From assembly GCA_010909165.1 (NCBI GenBank), contig MU008201.1, positions 124,001 to 188,000 on the forward strand: a stretch of 64,000 nt of DNA, given 5' to 3'. Positions 1-13,370 of the stretch are shown here, in pieces. Source of the DNA: Anthoceros angustus. Taxonomy: Eukaryota > Streptophyta > Anthocerotopsida > Anthocerotales > Anthocerotaceae. Position numbers and translations under genes: made by a program. The notes below the pieces were generated by a model. The model made no database searches and was not told where the DNA came from. It worked only from the letters and a program-made list of their open reading frames with translations. Numbering within the stretch: the first letter of the stretch is position 1; every line of letters starts with the position of its first letter.

Positions 1-1074
<1,074 letters not shown>

Positions 1075-1891
1075 ATTTCTTTAGTGGCGGTGTCCTAATT
1101 TTTAGCACTCGGGGTAATTCCATACGGCGAGAGTTGTCATCGCGGGGACCCGAAATTAGGTTGGACATTTTGAAGCAGCTGTCCTTGAGGATCCTAGATG
1201 GGTCATTTGTTCGAGTATGATTAGTGTTTCTTTGCCCTCCGATATATGGATTCGTTGCGCTGTGACTGTAAATTGGTCCTTGGGTCTTGCTGTCTTCCTG
1301 AAATCAAATCCCAGTCTGTTACGCTGCTGCATGGGACCTGCAAGCAACGCGTCTTTCCATCGAGGAACTTCACCAACATCTGATAGCCAGGCACAGCGAC
1401 GCCATTACGCGACCCGATCACGCTTTCGGCTCTGTTCCGGTCCCTGGGCTTCCAAGATTTTTGCACAACCCTCTTTAATCATTATTTTAAGTTACGGGAA
1501 AGAAAAACAGGCGGAAGTGCAATCAGACTCAAGACTCGTTTGACCAGGCACCTACCTAGACATAAATTTTCGATTCCATTATTTTACGATCCCTGTTCAC
1601 AACCCTTCCCAGCACGGTTGGATTCGGCGACGTTTCATTTCCCCGCATACATACCTAGAGAGGTTCTTAATAAAATCTGACATGGCCAAGTCTAGTTCGT
1701 TTGCCGGTGTACCCAGGGGCTGCAGTCGGAGCTGTTGCGGTTGTCATTTCTTCTAGAAACGTCAACCACGGCTCCCGGTAATTAGGTTGCCTCCGATAAG
1801 AAGCATAGGAAGCCAACCACATCTGTCAATCGACCGGGGCGAGTGACAGAAAGATAGTCTCGTATCAGCACTCGCAGTAGAAAAGGGACGT
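1075..1891. other. Convergent intergenic region
   Basis: This 817-bp spacer separates two convergent stop codons. It should contain the 3' UTRs of both RPS4 and the ABCA gene. I found no conserved reading frame, repeat or RNA gene in it. Confidence 0.6.
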
Positions 1892-4800
1892 TCAGGCACT
1901 CGCCACAATACTTGGATCGATGCTCCTGCCTATCGATGGTACTTTGCCACTCCTTCGGGTGAGAGATCGTCTGCTGGTATTGCGGACAAACTCGTTGCTG
2001 CTAGAACCCGCTTGTGGGGCGGGAGCAGGCTTCGTCTCGGAATGTCCGGAGATTTTCAAAGCCCCGGTATCATCTTGTTGCCAATGCACTTCGACCATGA
2101 GTCCATAGGGCGCGTCTGCTGATTCTGTGCCTGGTAGGGCGACAAACTGGGCTCCAATTGGGACCTGCAAGCCAACACACGGTTAAAAAACTGGTGTAAC
2201 AGCTGTCTGGTTTAGACTCCCGTCATCTCTCAAACAAGACTACCTGAACGCTTTGTGTTGGTGTTAGAGCTAGGAGCTCGTAACGCCCTTCAACCGTTGC
2301 AGTTTCCAGCTCTGCTTGTCGCGCAATGTTGAGAAATACTTCGTCAAGTGTGGTCAAGCTGAGCTGAATGTCCGTGACTCCTAATTCCTGTTCGCGTTCA
2401 TGCAGACCTAAGAAGAACTCCTGCATAAAGGGACCAATCACGTCAGTCTACAGTGTTATAATCTTAGCTCGTAATGACTATCATGTGGCAAACGAACCGT
2501 GAGCTTGGTCTCGAACTTGCGAGGAACGATGAAGGAGATGTAGGCTTTGTTCTCCTCAGATGGAACCACACCCAATCCCTGTACGTTTTGTGGCATCATC
2601 ATCAGAACTGTTCCTTCTCATGTTCACATCGGAACCAAATTATCGTGCTGTAAACGATCAGAAGACAAGACACTTACATCCAAAAAATACTTCCGAACAT
2701 TGGTTCTCCTCCTTCCATCTTCCTCTGGACTTAGGGCTTCCCTAGTTGCCTTTCGGACACTGACGTTCACCACATACCCAGAACCGAATCTTGACTTCAA
2801 GTGTATAGAAGTTCCAATGCACCTCAACTGTCCTTTTGCCATAATAGCAATCCTGTCACCAAGGATGTCAGCTTCCTCCATCGAGTGAGTTGTCAAGACA
2901 ATGGCACGCCCCTTTTTAGCAACTTCGATGATGTCCCAAACATATCTTCTAGTGATAGGATCCATCCCTGTGGTCTGCAGAATGGCAGTAGCGCAAAGCA
3001 TGAAGAAGTTTGAACTGGTAAAAACATAGCCTAGCAACCGGCTCAAACACAAAACGGGTGGGGCTGCGTTACCGGTTCATCCAGAAAAACAATCTTTGGA
3101 TCTCCAATGAGTGCGATTGCAACACTAAGGCGCCGCTTCATGCCCCCGCTAAAGCTGCCCGATCTGACGTTGGCTGCATCCGATAGCTTCACTTGTGCTA
3201 ACAACTCGTCTGCAACCTGTTTCATCATACAAGAAAACGTCTCAGCACAAACCAGGTCCAAAACGACAACTCTAGACAACCTCCAATCAAATCAGCCCAA
3301 TCATCAGTGAGTGCGTTAGTGAGTGGGATGTGGAAAAAAAGCAAGAGAACTCCACTTGCCGATTTTATGTCCGATCGAGGAATCCCTTTAATATTTGCAA
3401 ACAGATACAAGTGCTCCCGGCCAGATAGCGACTCCCATAGAATATCGAACTGTTAAGCAAATCAATGTTTCGTCAGATATAACCTCCTCCAATTTCCCAT
3501 GACCACACATATGTTGAACAGCACAGCGGGGACATCATATGCAAAACTCTACCTGAGGACAAACGCCCATAAAGCTCCTTATTCGAGAAATTCCAGCTGG
3601 ATCCCGAATGGATTGACCGTAGATGAGACCTGAGGAGAGAACACTTTCATCACTGAGACTGGCATGAAACACAGCTGACTCCTCCCAAACAACAAAAAGC
3701 CGAAATATTGAACACGGTACGCACCATCTCCAGAGGTGGTAGGGATAATTCCTGTCAAACAATTTATGGTCGTGGTCTTTCCAGCACCATTCGGACCCAG
3801 CAAACAAAAGAGCTTATCTTTCTCAATGTTGAACCATGTCCCCTATTGCACCACAGAGAGATACGATGGGTAAGCACCCCGACCTTCTGCATTCGCACGC
3901 ACACCTAATAAAATCCACTAATCATTCCTGGCATCGAATGTTACCATCACGTTATTCGCAAAAAGAAATGGTGGCATCACATTTACCTTCACTGCATGAT
4001 ATGCTGGAGTTCTCGTGCACTTGCAACATCCTAGTGTTGAGACTCCAGGGAAGGTCTTCACCAGCCCTCGTACTTGAACAGCAATATTCGGGTCATCTGC
4101 TTGGGCAGGAGGCTGCTGCTTGACCAGCTCCTTTTCAGCTAGGACGTCCACATCTTCAGGATACTCAGAAGAGAGCACAGGAGGCAAGGTGCTAGTGCAA
4201 GAGCAACATCCACCACCTGCATGCCTACCCGTTAGAGGTGGCACAATCGAGCTTCTACGACTGCTCCTCAACCTGATTTGAGGAGAAACTTGCAAGAAGG
4301 AACCCAGACCAACCTTCGGTAGCGTTGTTGGCTCTGCCAGTCCAGTAAGATGGCCAAACGAAGTAGAAGCAGGACTTTCTGACACCATTCACATCAGGCA
4401 GTATATTGTCAAAGTATATAGCTAAAACGAACCAAACAACGAACAGTGCGAGAAGCCAATTGTAGATAGCTCCCTGCACAAGATCAACACGTATGAATGT
4501 CAAGACGTATGCCATTTCCAACCATGACTAGACGGAAGAGGTTCGATGACATCACTCCGCACCATGGTGATTGCACAGCTCGTGTTTTGCTCGTAACAAT
4601 CATATCGGCGAGACCAGCTAATACCGTTGTCTTCTTTGGTTGCAGTAGCCTCCCCTAAGTGAGAGAGCCCTATGGCTAGAAGATTTGGGGGAAATAATGA
4701 CCACACATTTTCGATGCTTTTGGGGCCAGAACCGTATGGAAAGCCGAAAGCTGTCACAAGCTACAACGCCACCAGTCATCAAGAAGTCAGGTCTCGATGT

Positions 4801-6406
4801 CAGAAGGTGATGAGAACTCCACATAAAAAATTCCTCTAGATGTAGTGATCGCGGTCTCCTTGTCATACCTGTGTTAGGAACCCCACAATGAAGACGAAGA
4901 AACCAGCAGTTGTGGCAGATGAAGCCTTGCTGATGAATGTTGAAATCATGAAAGCAAACCCCGTCTGCATATTAACCTTCTGTCACTCCAGAGCTTCAAC
5001 GTAGCACACACGGAAGTCCCCAAATTGCTGAGAGTAGAGATTTCTGAAAGGTTTTCAGACCAAACGTACCATATTCACTTGGAACAGGAAAAAGAGGAAG
5101 AATAACACTAGGAAGTCGTTGTTGAGGAAGAAATCGAACTGGAAAATCATGCCGAAAAAAACCAGAAGAAGCGAGGAAACAAGTGCCAAAGACACCTCCC
5201 ACAGTAACCACGTAAGCCAATAGGCAGAGTCGATAAGGCCCATCAAAGACATTGCCTGCATTTGATGCCAAGATGAACTCATCAAAATCTGCTTGCTTGC
5301 CAGACCATAAGCAATAAAGACAATAGGTAAAGGGCAAGAGCAATAACCTGGCGCAGCTTCAGCTCCCGCTCTGTGACAAGGTTGCTGATCTGTATCACAA
5401 ATCCAAACATGGCTGCTGCCAGCAAGAACGTCGGACCGATTGTCCCTACTGTGGAAAACGTGTCTATTGCTGGGTGGGCGAATTCTGTAAACCTCACATC
5501 CCATCCCAACTTGTCATCTGCAAACAGACATCTGGAGTCAGAAATCTGCAGCACGAGCAGCGAAGACAACATCCAGGAATTATCAACAACAGAGGACCAG
5601 CTACCACACCATTCGCTATGAAACGAGCGATCTCCCTCTCAGCAGCAGCCTGCAGAGGCATCCGGAACTTGAAGATTTGATCCTCATATTTCCCCCGCTG
5701 CTGCTTAGCCGTGGAATTGGTCTGGATTCCATAAGCGATGACATTAGGTCCGTACTCTTGGAAGTGCAAGGCTCCCGGAGTTCGCATTGTGTTACTCAAC
5801 AACCAGCTGTCCACATCACCAGGTGTTGCAAACCCCATCACCTACACGAAGATAGGCCGAGCTCAGTACGACTGACTGAAACGATGCCATAACGAAAATG
5901 CACTTCATCCACGACAACTACCAGACCGAAACAAAGCATCACCAATTCCGTCACCAGCACCTCACAATCAATTACACACCCGTGCCGCAATCACGACCAC
6001 GACGTACCTTATCCTTCGGAATCGGCCGACCGGGATTCTTGTCCCTAATATGCTGCACGATAGTCTGTATGTTCATACTCCCATTCCCGCTATACAGAAA
6101 ATCATAGCACGGCTTTCCAGCCTCACTCTTGATGTAAAAACCAGATTCACAAGCCGGGATAGGCGTAATAGCCTTCGCCTCCGGGTTCCTCACATTCTTG
6201 AACCCCGTAGTGTTCCTGTTAGCGGCCTGGATGGCCTTGTCCACAGCGAAGATGAGGAAAATGAAGAAAAAAGACGCAGCCAGCTGCAAGAAGGTGGCGC
6301 GCTTGTTGCGGATCGACAGAATAGAATTCTTCTTCAACAGAGCGCCACATTGCTGCCAGAAGAGGCGCAGCCCCGTGGTCCTCTGGCCACTCCCCTGGCC
6401 GACCAT
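1892..6406 (-). CDS. ABCA2: ABC transporter, subfamily A (ABCA2-like half transporter)
   Basis: Plant-type ABCA half transporter, expected to move lipids or related amphiphiles across endomembranes. Sixteen exons join in frame to 975 codons, close to the roughly 980 residues of Arabidopsis ABCA2: 6406-6008, 5841-5610, 5517-5348, 5255-5070, 4964-4869, 4760-4563, 4473-4314, 4216-3987, 3842-3725, 3629-3553, 3449-3360, 3216-3073, 2974-2678, 2578-2498, 2420-2244, 2164-1892. The start at 6406 is followed by a basic stretch and a first membrane span (about residues 38-60). Further spans lie around residues 250-440. The single nucleotide-binding domain has Walker A GPNGAGKT (about 573-580), signature SGGMKRR (about 675), Walker B IVFLDEP and switch His in [10 protein letters not shown] (about 730). 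All catalytic motifs are intact. Intron 11 uses a GC donor. Substrate is unknown. Confidence 0.95.
3217..3359 (-). other. GC-AG intron 11 of the ABCA gene
   Basis: On the minus strand, exon 11 ends in ...AAATCG at 3360 and the intron begins GCAAGT, the usual context of a minor GC donor. It ends ...GAAACAG before GTTGCAGACG at 3216. Only this donor preserves the phase between DIKS and VADELL. The next GT, 4 nt further in, would shift the frame. Confidence 0.75.
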
Positions 6407-7083
6407 TTCACCTCCGGATCCCCAACCTGCTCCCAATCTCAGAGCTGCTCCCTCTGCCCCGCCTCCTTCTCGCAGTGCGCGCAGCAGCTGAGGGAACGCA
6501 CAGGCTTGGCAGGGCCAGCAATCCGCTCGCAGCGTGAGCTCCAATTGCCTTGCGGACAATGTATTCTCGGCTTTCCAATGCGCTGCTCCCCCGGGTCCGG
6601 CAATCAGCCCTTCCCGCCACCTTCGCGGAAGGCAGCCGATCCCGAGCTCAGCATCCCCGTGGTGGCTGTGGCTCGTCGACCGGCTATGCTTGACGGGAAA
6701 GCGAAGGTGTCTGGCGCTGCTTATTCCGGGCAACGGGGAACCGAATCCGTTGCCTTTGGGACTCTGGTAGGTAGGTATACAAAATACTTTTCGAAATACC
6801 TTCACTGGAAATGTGTTAGGTAGTCTATTTTCCGTGGCGGGTCCCACACGGAGCTCCGGCAGCTTCCTTGCATTTTCTGCAGAAACCCCGGGGCATGAGA
6901 GCTCTCCGGGCCTCCGGATGTTCTAGGAATCCTCGACCGCCACAGAGTACATGAGTGAGGCCAGAGGCTATTCTGTCTTACAAGGCGAATGCGGACCCAC
7001 CACTTTTCGGTGGGGTCCACCACCTGCACACCGGGTTCCCTCCGGTTTCCGGTGTCCACGCTCGTCCGCTTGGTCCCCTTGTG
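6407..7083. promoter_or_regulatory. Upstream region of the ABCA gene
   Basis: This GC-rich stretch lies upstream of the ABCA start and probably holds its promoter and 5' UTR. The frame stays open upstream of 6406 to about 6847, but that extension lacks family similarity and places no hydrophobic segment before the known N-terminus. I therefore kept the downstream Met. No individual promoter element could be assigned. Confidence 0.35.
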
Positions 7084-7843
7084 ATACTCGGGGTTCATGG
7101 CGAGTGTCATGCTACTCTGTGAAGGTGAAGAAGAAGAAAGAAGAATTTTAAATTTTATTTAAGTCCACTAAGGACAGATTTCTTTGATGGGATTTGGTAC
7201 TTAACAATTTGTATCATGATATGTTTTAAGCTACTTGCACCAAGGGTATTCACTTCTTTCAAGAATCTCATCTAAGTATCGATCTAAACGTAGGATGCTT
7301 AATTACCTCCGGGTTCATGACCAATGTCATGCTACTCGATGAAGGTGAAGAAGAAGAAGAATTTTATTTAAGTCCACTAAAGATGAATTTTCGTCATAAG
7401 ATTTAGTACTTAATAACTTGTACCATGGTGTGCCTACTAAGCTACTTGCACCAAGGGCATCCACTCTTTTCAAGGATCCGGGTTCATGGCCAATGTCATG
7501 CTACTCGGTAAAGGTGAAGAAGAAGAAGAATTTTATTTGAGTCCACTAAAGACGAATTTTTGTCATAAGACTTAGTACTTAACAACTTGTACTATGGTGT
7601 GCCTACTAAGCTACTTGCACCAAGGGCATCCACTCTTTTCAAGGACCCCATCTACAAGAATTTTATTTAAGTCCAAGAAGGACAAATTTCCGTCATAAAA
7701 ACTTAGTACTTAACAGCTTGTACCATGGTGTGCCTAAGCTACTTGCACCAAGGGCATCCACTCCTTTCAAGGACCCCCACCAAAGCCATCCACTCTTTTC
7801 AAGGACCCCATCTAAGTACCGATCTAAACAGGATGCTTAATCA
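7084..7843. repeat. About 160-bp direct repeats, four degenerate units
   Basis: Four diverged direct copies start near 7124, 7346, 7513 and 7658. Each opens with a GAAGAAGAA run, then ATTTTATTTAAGTCCACTAA, a TTAGTACTTAA segment, GGTGTGCCTA and CTTGCACCAAGGGCATCCAC. Some units are joined by a linker resembling GGGTTCATGGCCAATGTCATG. The same family recurs at 12,795-13,195. It is noncoding. I cannot assign it to a named element, but the dispersed copies suggest mobile or satellite-like DNA. Confidence 0.8.
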
Positions 7844-7947
7844 CGACGTTCTTATAAATGTGTGTCCATTTGGCCTACGCCATGTGGAACACATTGGTGG
7901 CGACTTTCTCCTCCTTAGCCCATCAGTAGGTACCAAAGCCATATGGC

Positions 7948-8150
7948 TTACTCAGTTGCTTCTGCAAGGGCCATGGATTCCGATCCCGCAGTGAAGTTGC
8001 CAGGCCGATGGCCAGATCGCCGCAGCAACCCCCGAGAAAAACACAATCCCAGAAGTTGAACGCCTGTCATCCAAGCTACCCCCATAGTCCGCGTCGCTGT
8101 AGCCGTCCAAAGAAACGGGTTGAGAGTCCGCTTGTCCACCGCCCAAGACA
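7948..8150 (-). pseudogene. Ty1/copia RNase H remnant
   Basis: On the minus strand one frame reads LDGYSDADYGGSLDDRRSTS followed by GIVFFSG. This is the diagnostic GYSDADW...DDRRSTSGY...F motif of the copia-type RNase H domain at the end of pol. A second frame carries SESMALAEATE, matching the family's TEAEYMALAEAT, so at least one frameshift separates the two halves. I found no integrase, no readable reverse transcriptase and no LTR pair. This is a short dead fragment. Confidence 0.85.
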
Positions 8151-8943
8151 CGCTTTGTGTTCCTTTGTCCCTTGCAGGTAACGGAGGACCCAGTGCTGCA
8201 TCCAGGGTTTGCAGAACCCTTGCTCTATGTGTCCTGTCTCCGTGCTGATTTATTTCAGGGAGTAAAAGATTCAAGTTGAACGTTGGACTGGATCCCATCC
8301 CGATCTTGAGGAACAGTGAGGCCCAGCTCCAAATTCCAAGACAACATGTCGCTAGGGAGACTATTAAAAACGTGCTCCTGCCGGCAGTCTTGATCACCAC
8401 GTTATGATCATCGGTGGGTTTCAGGATGGGGACGTATTTGAAATGCCTGCCGGCCATAGGTAGCTCGTACCGATATCGATGTTTCCCGAGCAATGCGATC
8501 GGACGGAGCACTACACTTATGTGCCAATGGCGTGCTCCCAAGATTCAGTTCTGGGCTCATCTTGTGATTGTAAATTTGTCTGTCCTGTCCAGCTTCAGGC
8601 AGCTTATACCAGTCGGAATGCCTTTGACTCAGCTGCCGTGTTACAGGAAGTCGCTGTGGGCAAATGTGGACTGCCACCACCAGAATGTCCTGAATTGAAT
8701 TCAGCTCGCAAGACACCATTTTTAAGACCAGTCATCTTGAGACATTCAATTTGACCAAACATTGTGATACAACCATGGCGAGATCTTCATCTTCACTGTT
8801 TAGCAGTAAAGATTGCACATTGGTTTTCATATGCGTCATCCTCAGCTTCAACAGTAATGTTCCGTCCACATGCTCATTCTAGGGGGCGAGTGCAACTGTG
8901 CTGGAGGAGAGTTAAAGCATGTCCATGGAGGAATACTTCCAAG
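8151..8943. other. Intergenic, no supported gene
   Basis: Short open frames occur on both strands but none matches a family I recognise. The stretch may include further unreadable parts of the copia element ending at 7,948. Confidence 0.4.
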
Positions 8944-9039
8944 CATGTCAATGTGCCTGGGGTCATGCATGTCAATGTGCCTGGGGTCAAGCATGTCAAT
9001 GTGCCTGGGGTCAAGCATGTCAATGTGCCTGGGGTCAAG
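8944..9039 (+). repeat. 24-bp minisatellite, four units
   Basis: Four perfect-period units lie at 8944-8967, 8968-8991, 8992-9015 and 9016-9039. They differ at only one position, where the first unit ends TCATG instead of TCAAG. The unit core is GTCAATGTGCCTGGGGTC. In one plus frame each unit reads HVNVPGVK, but no gene with this repeat is supported. Confidence 0.95.
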
Positions 9040-9136
9040 CAAGTCTTAGAGTGAATGCATGCAATTCTGGTTCACGTCTTCCACAGTTGATGCAGAGATG
9101 CTTGTACACCTGTTGAGAATGTAGCTAGCCCCATCT

Positions 9137-10199
9137 GTGCAACCACGAGCAGGAAACTCGACGTATCCGGGCGTGACAAGCCTGAAGCCATCAGTACAGA
9201 CAATCATATCCGATTTAGACGAAGGACGGCCACTAGGAACCATACCCACTAGGACACATGGACTGACAAGCCGGTTGCAAGCTGCCGGATCTGTGAGAAA
9301 CTACTTCAGGAAGCACAAAAATGGCACACCAGGCTTTCCGGATCCTGATTCATCCACACGAATTCCCATTCATGAAGTAAGTCGCAACCATGGATTAAGA
9401 GGGAATCGGATTGTCTTAGGCTTCCAGAGTGAAGTTTGAAAAATTTTTCATTTGGAATGTTCGACCGCGCAGCATGCTGCTGCATTTCTAGGACCAGCCC
9501 ACGAGAAAATCAAGGGTGTGGAAGTATCCATCAACGTATGGACGCCATTTGTGAATACGCAAGTGGAAGAATTCAGTCTGGCACAGCTTTGGCTTGTGGC
9601 TGGATGGCGTCGAGGACACTTCTCCAAGAAGCTGAGTACCATGGAAGTCGGTTGGCAAGTCTTTAAGGACTTCTACAGTGACTTCAGGCCCAGACTGTTC
9701 ATCTTCTGGACGGTGAGAGAACACAAGATGACAAATCTGGTGACGTAATTTTTCAGGTTAGTCCTCTTCATCTAAATGATCCCTCTGCCTTGCAGGCTGA
9801 TGCGGACCAAACTACGGGATGCTATAATCTGGACTGCCCTGGATTCGTCCAAGTGAGTAACAAGGTTCTGTCGGGGAGATCTTTCAATCTCTCGTCAATT
9901 ACCGACTCCACCCAGTATGAGATCAAGTTGCGGAATTTCAAAGTGAGGAAACCAGCCCACGCTTACATGAATTTGCTTCAAGTCTAGCAGCTTTCATCTT
10001 CAAAGATTGAACGTCTGCAATAGTACTTCTCAGATATTGACCTGTTGAAGTGTCGAATTGTGTGACGCTGTGTATCTAGGATCCAGAAAGCGGAAATTGG
10101 TGGCTGCAGCTGAACGATGAATATGTGGGTTACCGGCCTGATTCCTCATTCGACATCCTGAAGCACCGTGCCACTGCAGTGCTATGGGAAAGAGAGATC
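9137..10199 (+). pseudogene. Neprosin-domain (DUF239) gene, C-terminally truncated
   Basis: Neprosin-family proteins are secreted plant proteins; some are prolyl peptidases. Four exons join in frame: about 9137-9376, 9473-9712, 9796-9942 and 10080-10199, all with GT-AG introns. Family landmarks are LGTIPTR, HAAAFLG...VSINVW, EEFSLAQLWLVAG, GWQVFKDFY...PRLFIFWT, TTGCYNLDCPGFVQ and SGNWWLQLNDEYVGYRP, in the right order. After EREI at 10199 a GTGAGT donor follows, yet I cannot find the expected last exon (the family's conserved Gly-Ser-Gly...AAYFR end). The N-terminus is also unclear: no convincing signal peptide or ATG is visible, and 9137 is only the open-frame limit. Either a decayed copy or a gene with diverged end exons. 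Confidence 0.8.
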
Positions 10200-10511
10200 G
10201 TGAGTAATGTAGACCCCTCCAATATCACACACACCGTTACCTATCAAATCTGAGGAGATGTTCATGGTGCAGGCACGATGGAATCAGAATTAGATTACAA
10301 GTGTGTATGTTACAGCTGATTTTATAGTCACCCCAAAGAGGTGTGACTCTTGGAAAGTGAGGTAGCCTATCTGGTTTGATTATCCTATACTCCCCTCAGG
10401 CCAGACCCGTTAGGCTAACTTGCTGTCTTGGTCAGAGAGCACACTAACACCCAGAAGAGCAGCACATGCAAAGTATTTGTCGCGTGGGAGGCTTTTAGTC
10501 AAGATCTCAAC
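10200..10511. other. Intergenic, no supported gene
   Basis: This is where the last neprosin exon should lie. A possible acceptor occurs near 10272 but the sequence after it does not match the family and stops quickly. Nothing else was recognised. Confidence 0.4.
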
Positions 10512-11967
10512 CCCCTTAGCTCTGCTGAGCAATACTCAACCCGGCTGCGCACTTTTATGATATTGGAGATCATTGTGCTTGAACCTGGAACTGAATTTCC
10601 GATTGCCAAACAGCGGATTGGTTGTCTATCTTAATGACCATCGGCTTCTGCTGCATCATACCAAGTTCATCAAGAAGCCGATCCTGGATGCTGCTTGGTG
10701 GCGAGCGTAGCAGGCATTAGATTTGGTACAAATACGATAATATTTGAAGCTGCTGAATATACATCAAAAGTTTTTGACGTGAATATACGCCAGAATCTGG
10801 CCAACTTCTCATGGTATTGCTGCCTTTTATGCTGTCAGCATTAAGGTGTGGTGGGTGCATGTGTTCCGCAGTTGCAAGGCTCATGCTTGAGTCAGGCGGT
10901 ATGCAGATGAGGCATCAAGTGTTGTGATCGGTGAATTTTCTCCTTCCCTTCCCAGAGAGTGCTCACCTCCTCTTCCAATTGCCGAGACTGTTTGCAAAGT
11001 CTTCGTCATGATAGTAGTCCGAGACACAACACTTCTCTCTAACACCCTGTCAAACACCTAAGATACATCCATTAAGCTCCTTTGCTTAACAAAAATGTTT
11101 GAGTCATTTCCCCTCTGTATATATTTGTAGTATGAATTTGTCTATCCATTTGGAGTGGCCACAACTTAGCATAACTATGATTGCCATTATCTCATTTTCC
11201 AAATGGCTGCCACATGCGACAAGAAACGCTCGTACATTGAGCATGACCCCTTAGCTCTGCTGAGCAATACTCAACCGGCTGCGCACTTTTATGATATTGG
11301 AGATCATTGTGCTTGAACCTGGAACTGAATTTCCGATTGCCAAACAGCGGATTGGTTGTCTATCTTAATGACCATCGGCTTCTGCATCATACCAAGTTCA
11401 TCAAGAAGCCGATCCTGGATGCTGCTTGGTGGCGAGCGTAGCAGGCATTAGATTTGGTACAAATACGATAATATTTGAAGCTGAATATACATCAAAAGTT
11501 TTTGACGTGAATATACGCCAGAATCTGGCCAACTTCTCATGGTATTGCTGCCTTTTATGCTGTCAGCATTAAGGTGTGGTGGGTGCATGTGTTCCGCAGT
11601 TGCAAGGCTCATGCTTGAGTCGCGGTATGCAGATGAGGCATCAAGTGTTGTGATCGGTGAATTTTCTCCTTCCCTTCCCAGAGTGCTCACCTCCTCTTCC
11701 AATTGCGAGGCATTTGCAAAGTCTTACGTCATGATAGTAGTCCGAGACACAACACTTCTCTAACACCACCTCAAACACCTAAGATACATCCATTAAGCTC
11801 CTTTGCTTAACAAAAATGTTTGAGTCATTTCCCCTCTGTATATATTTGTAGTATGAATTTGTCTATCCATTTGGAGTGGCCACAACTTAGCATAACTATG
11901 ATTGCCATTATCTCATTTTCCAAATGGCTGCCACATGCGACAAGAAACGCTCGTACATTGAGCATGA
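10512..11967 (+). repeat. 735-bp direct tandem duplication
   Basis: Copy 1 is 10512-11246 and copy 2 is 11247-11967. They meet at a shared CCCC that also closes copy 2, so the junction shows 4-bp microhomology. Copy 2 is 14 bp shorter. Several differences are loss of one short unit: GCTGCTG becomes GCTG, CTGCTGC becomes CTGC, AGAGAG becomes AGAG, CTCTCT becomes CTCT. No coding frame is conserved between the copies. Confidence 0.95.
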
Positions 11968-12794
11968 CCCCTGCCTTAGTCATAAAGTGGAAAGGCATTT
12001 TTTTGTAGTTATGTTGAGCATATGCTGCCAATATGGCCGTCAGTGCCACCATGGTACTTTATTAGTACTCTATCATAGACTCCCAAAATACTTTATCATA
12101 CTTGTAGATGACTTAGAGCTTTACACAAGTTCTAACAAGCTCTAAGTCATGTACCTCTGACAGATTGATGCAAGGGGCTCACTTAACTCTCTAAGTCATC
12201 TATCTCGAATGGATCGATGCATGGGGCTCACTCAACTCAATCCCTTTCAATCAATCGAATGCAGTTCTAAGTAATCTATCTCGGACGAATTGATAACACA
12301 TCAAAACCCTATATGTACTAGCCATTAAAAATAAAATACTATAATTATTAAACGTAAAAAAACTTACAGAAAACCTACTAGGTCGGATCCTCCCATCATG
12401 GGGCGTGTCAAGTTCCCTAGTGCCAACCACACGTACATGTAGTACATGTATTTATCACCTTAGTTAGTTAGTTCTCCCGTGAATCTTTGTATTCCTATTT
12501 TAAAGAGTTTATAGATATATAATTATTCTATGTTTCTGTCGTATGATGGGCTAATCTTCTACCGAACCCCCCAATTAGATATATATATAAATATAATATT
12601 TACTATAATATAATATATAATATTAAATATTTTTGAATTTAGAAGTATTTTTGTCTTTAGATAAGACTATTATAAACTCATTGATCATGTCTTGATATAC
12701 TGATAACATCAAAGGTAAAATTGAACAAAAATTATAATATATAATGAAAAATTAAATTAAATTGGTTCAAGTTTAGGTTGACATGTGGATCTCT
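11968..12794. other. AT-rich intergenic with short direct repeats
   Basis: At about 12,131-12,300 there are three diverged copies of a unit containing TCTAAGTCAT, ATCTATCTCG and GGGGCTCACT. From about 12,320 to 12,790 the sequence is strongly AT-rich with TATAATATA-type runs. I see no gene. Confidence 0.6.
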
Positions 12795-13195
12795 TTCAAT
12801 CTATTGAAATCTATCAATTGCAAGAAGAAGAAGAAGAAGTCTATATCGTATAGTTCACTTGGACAAAATTTTAGTATCATAGGACTTGGTACTTAATAAC
12901 TTGTATCATGGTGTGCCTAAACTACTTGCACCGAGGGCATTCACTCGCTCTAAGCACCCCATCTAAGTAAGCGAGAGGTCCTGAGTTCAGTTCTCAATTA
13001 GAGCATATGGTGTGAGTAAATGTCACTGACCTGTTCACTTTATTTTTAAAACATGCTACGCATACCAACATGGCGAGAAGACACCGGCGAAGGGAATTTG
13101 AAACCCGTCCCCTCCAAGTGGACTAAAATAGACTTCTTCTCCTTCTTCCAAGTCTAGTAGAAGAAGAAGAAGAATTTTATTTAAGTCCACTAACC
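12795..13195 (+). repeat. Second cluster of the 7-kb repeat family
   Basis: GAAGAAGAAG runs, TTAGTATCATAGGACTTGGT, GGTGTGCCTA, CTTGCACCGAGGGCATTCAC and CACCCCATCTAAGTA match the units at 7,084-7,843. One partial unit is nearly complete and a second GAAGAAGAAGAATTTTATTT start lies at about 13,160, just upstream of the F-box gene. Confidence 0.75.
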
Positions 13196-13370
13196 ATAGC
13201 TTCATGGCATGCTCCAACATGGAGAAGGATTCATTTTATGAAAAACATGGCTGGAGGAGAAGGTGAGGATGATGACCAGGAACTGGTCCGGTTGTCGGTT
13301 TCCGGTCACCCGCCACGCCGGAGGCTTTCTGGCGCGTTCGGTTCTCGTTTCAAAATTCATATTCGATTCC

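Noticed and set aside
6408-6847. Upstream extension of the ABCA protein to 6,847
   Set aside because: The frame is open but the added 147 residues resemble no ABCA sequence, while the Met at 6,406 gives the standard N-terminus and length.
7948-9054. A complete copia retrotransposon
   Set aside because: Only the RNase H end is readable, with frameshifts. No LTRs, primer-binding site or reverse-transcriptase YVDD motif was found upstream.
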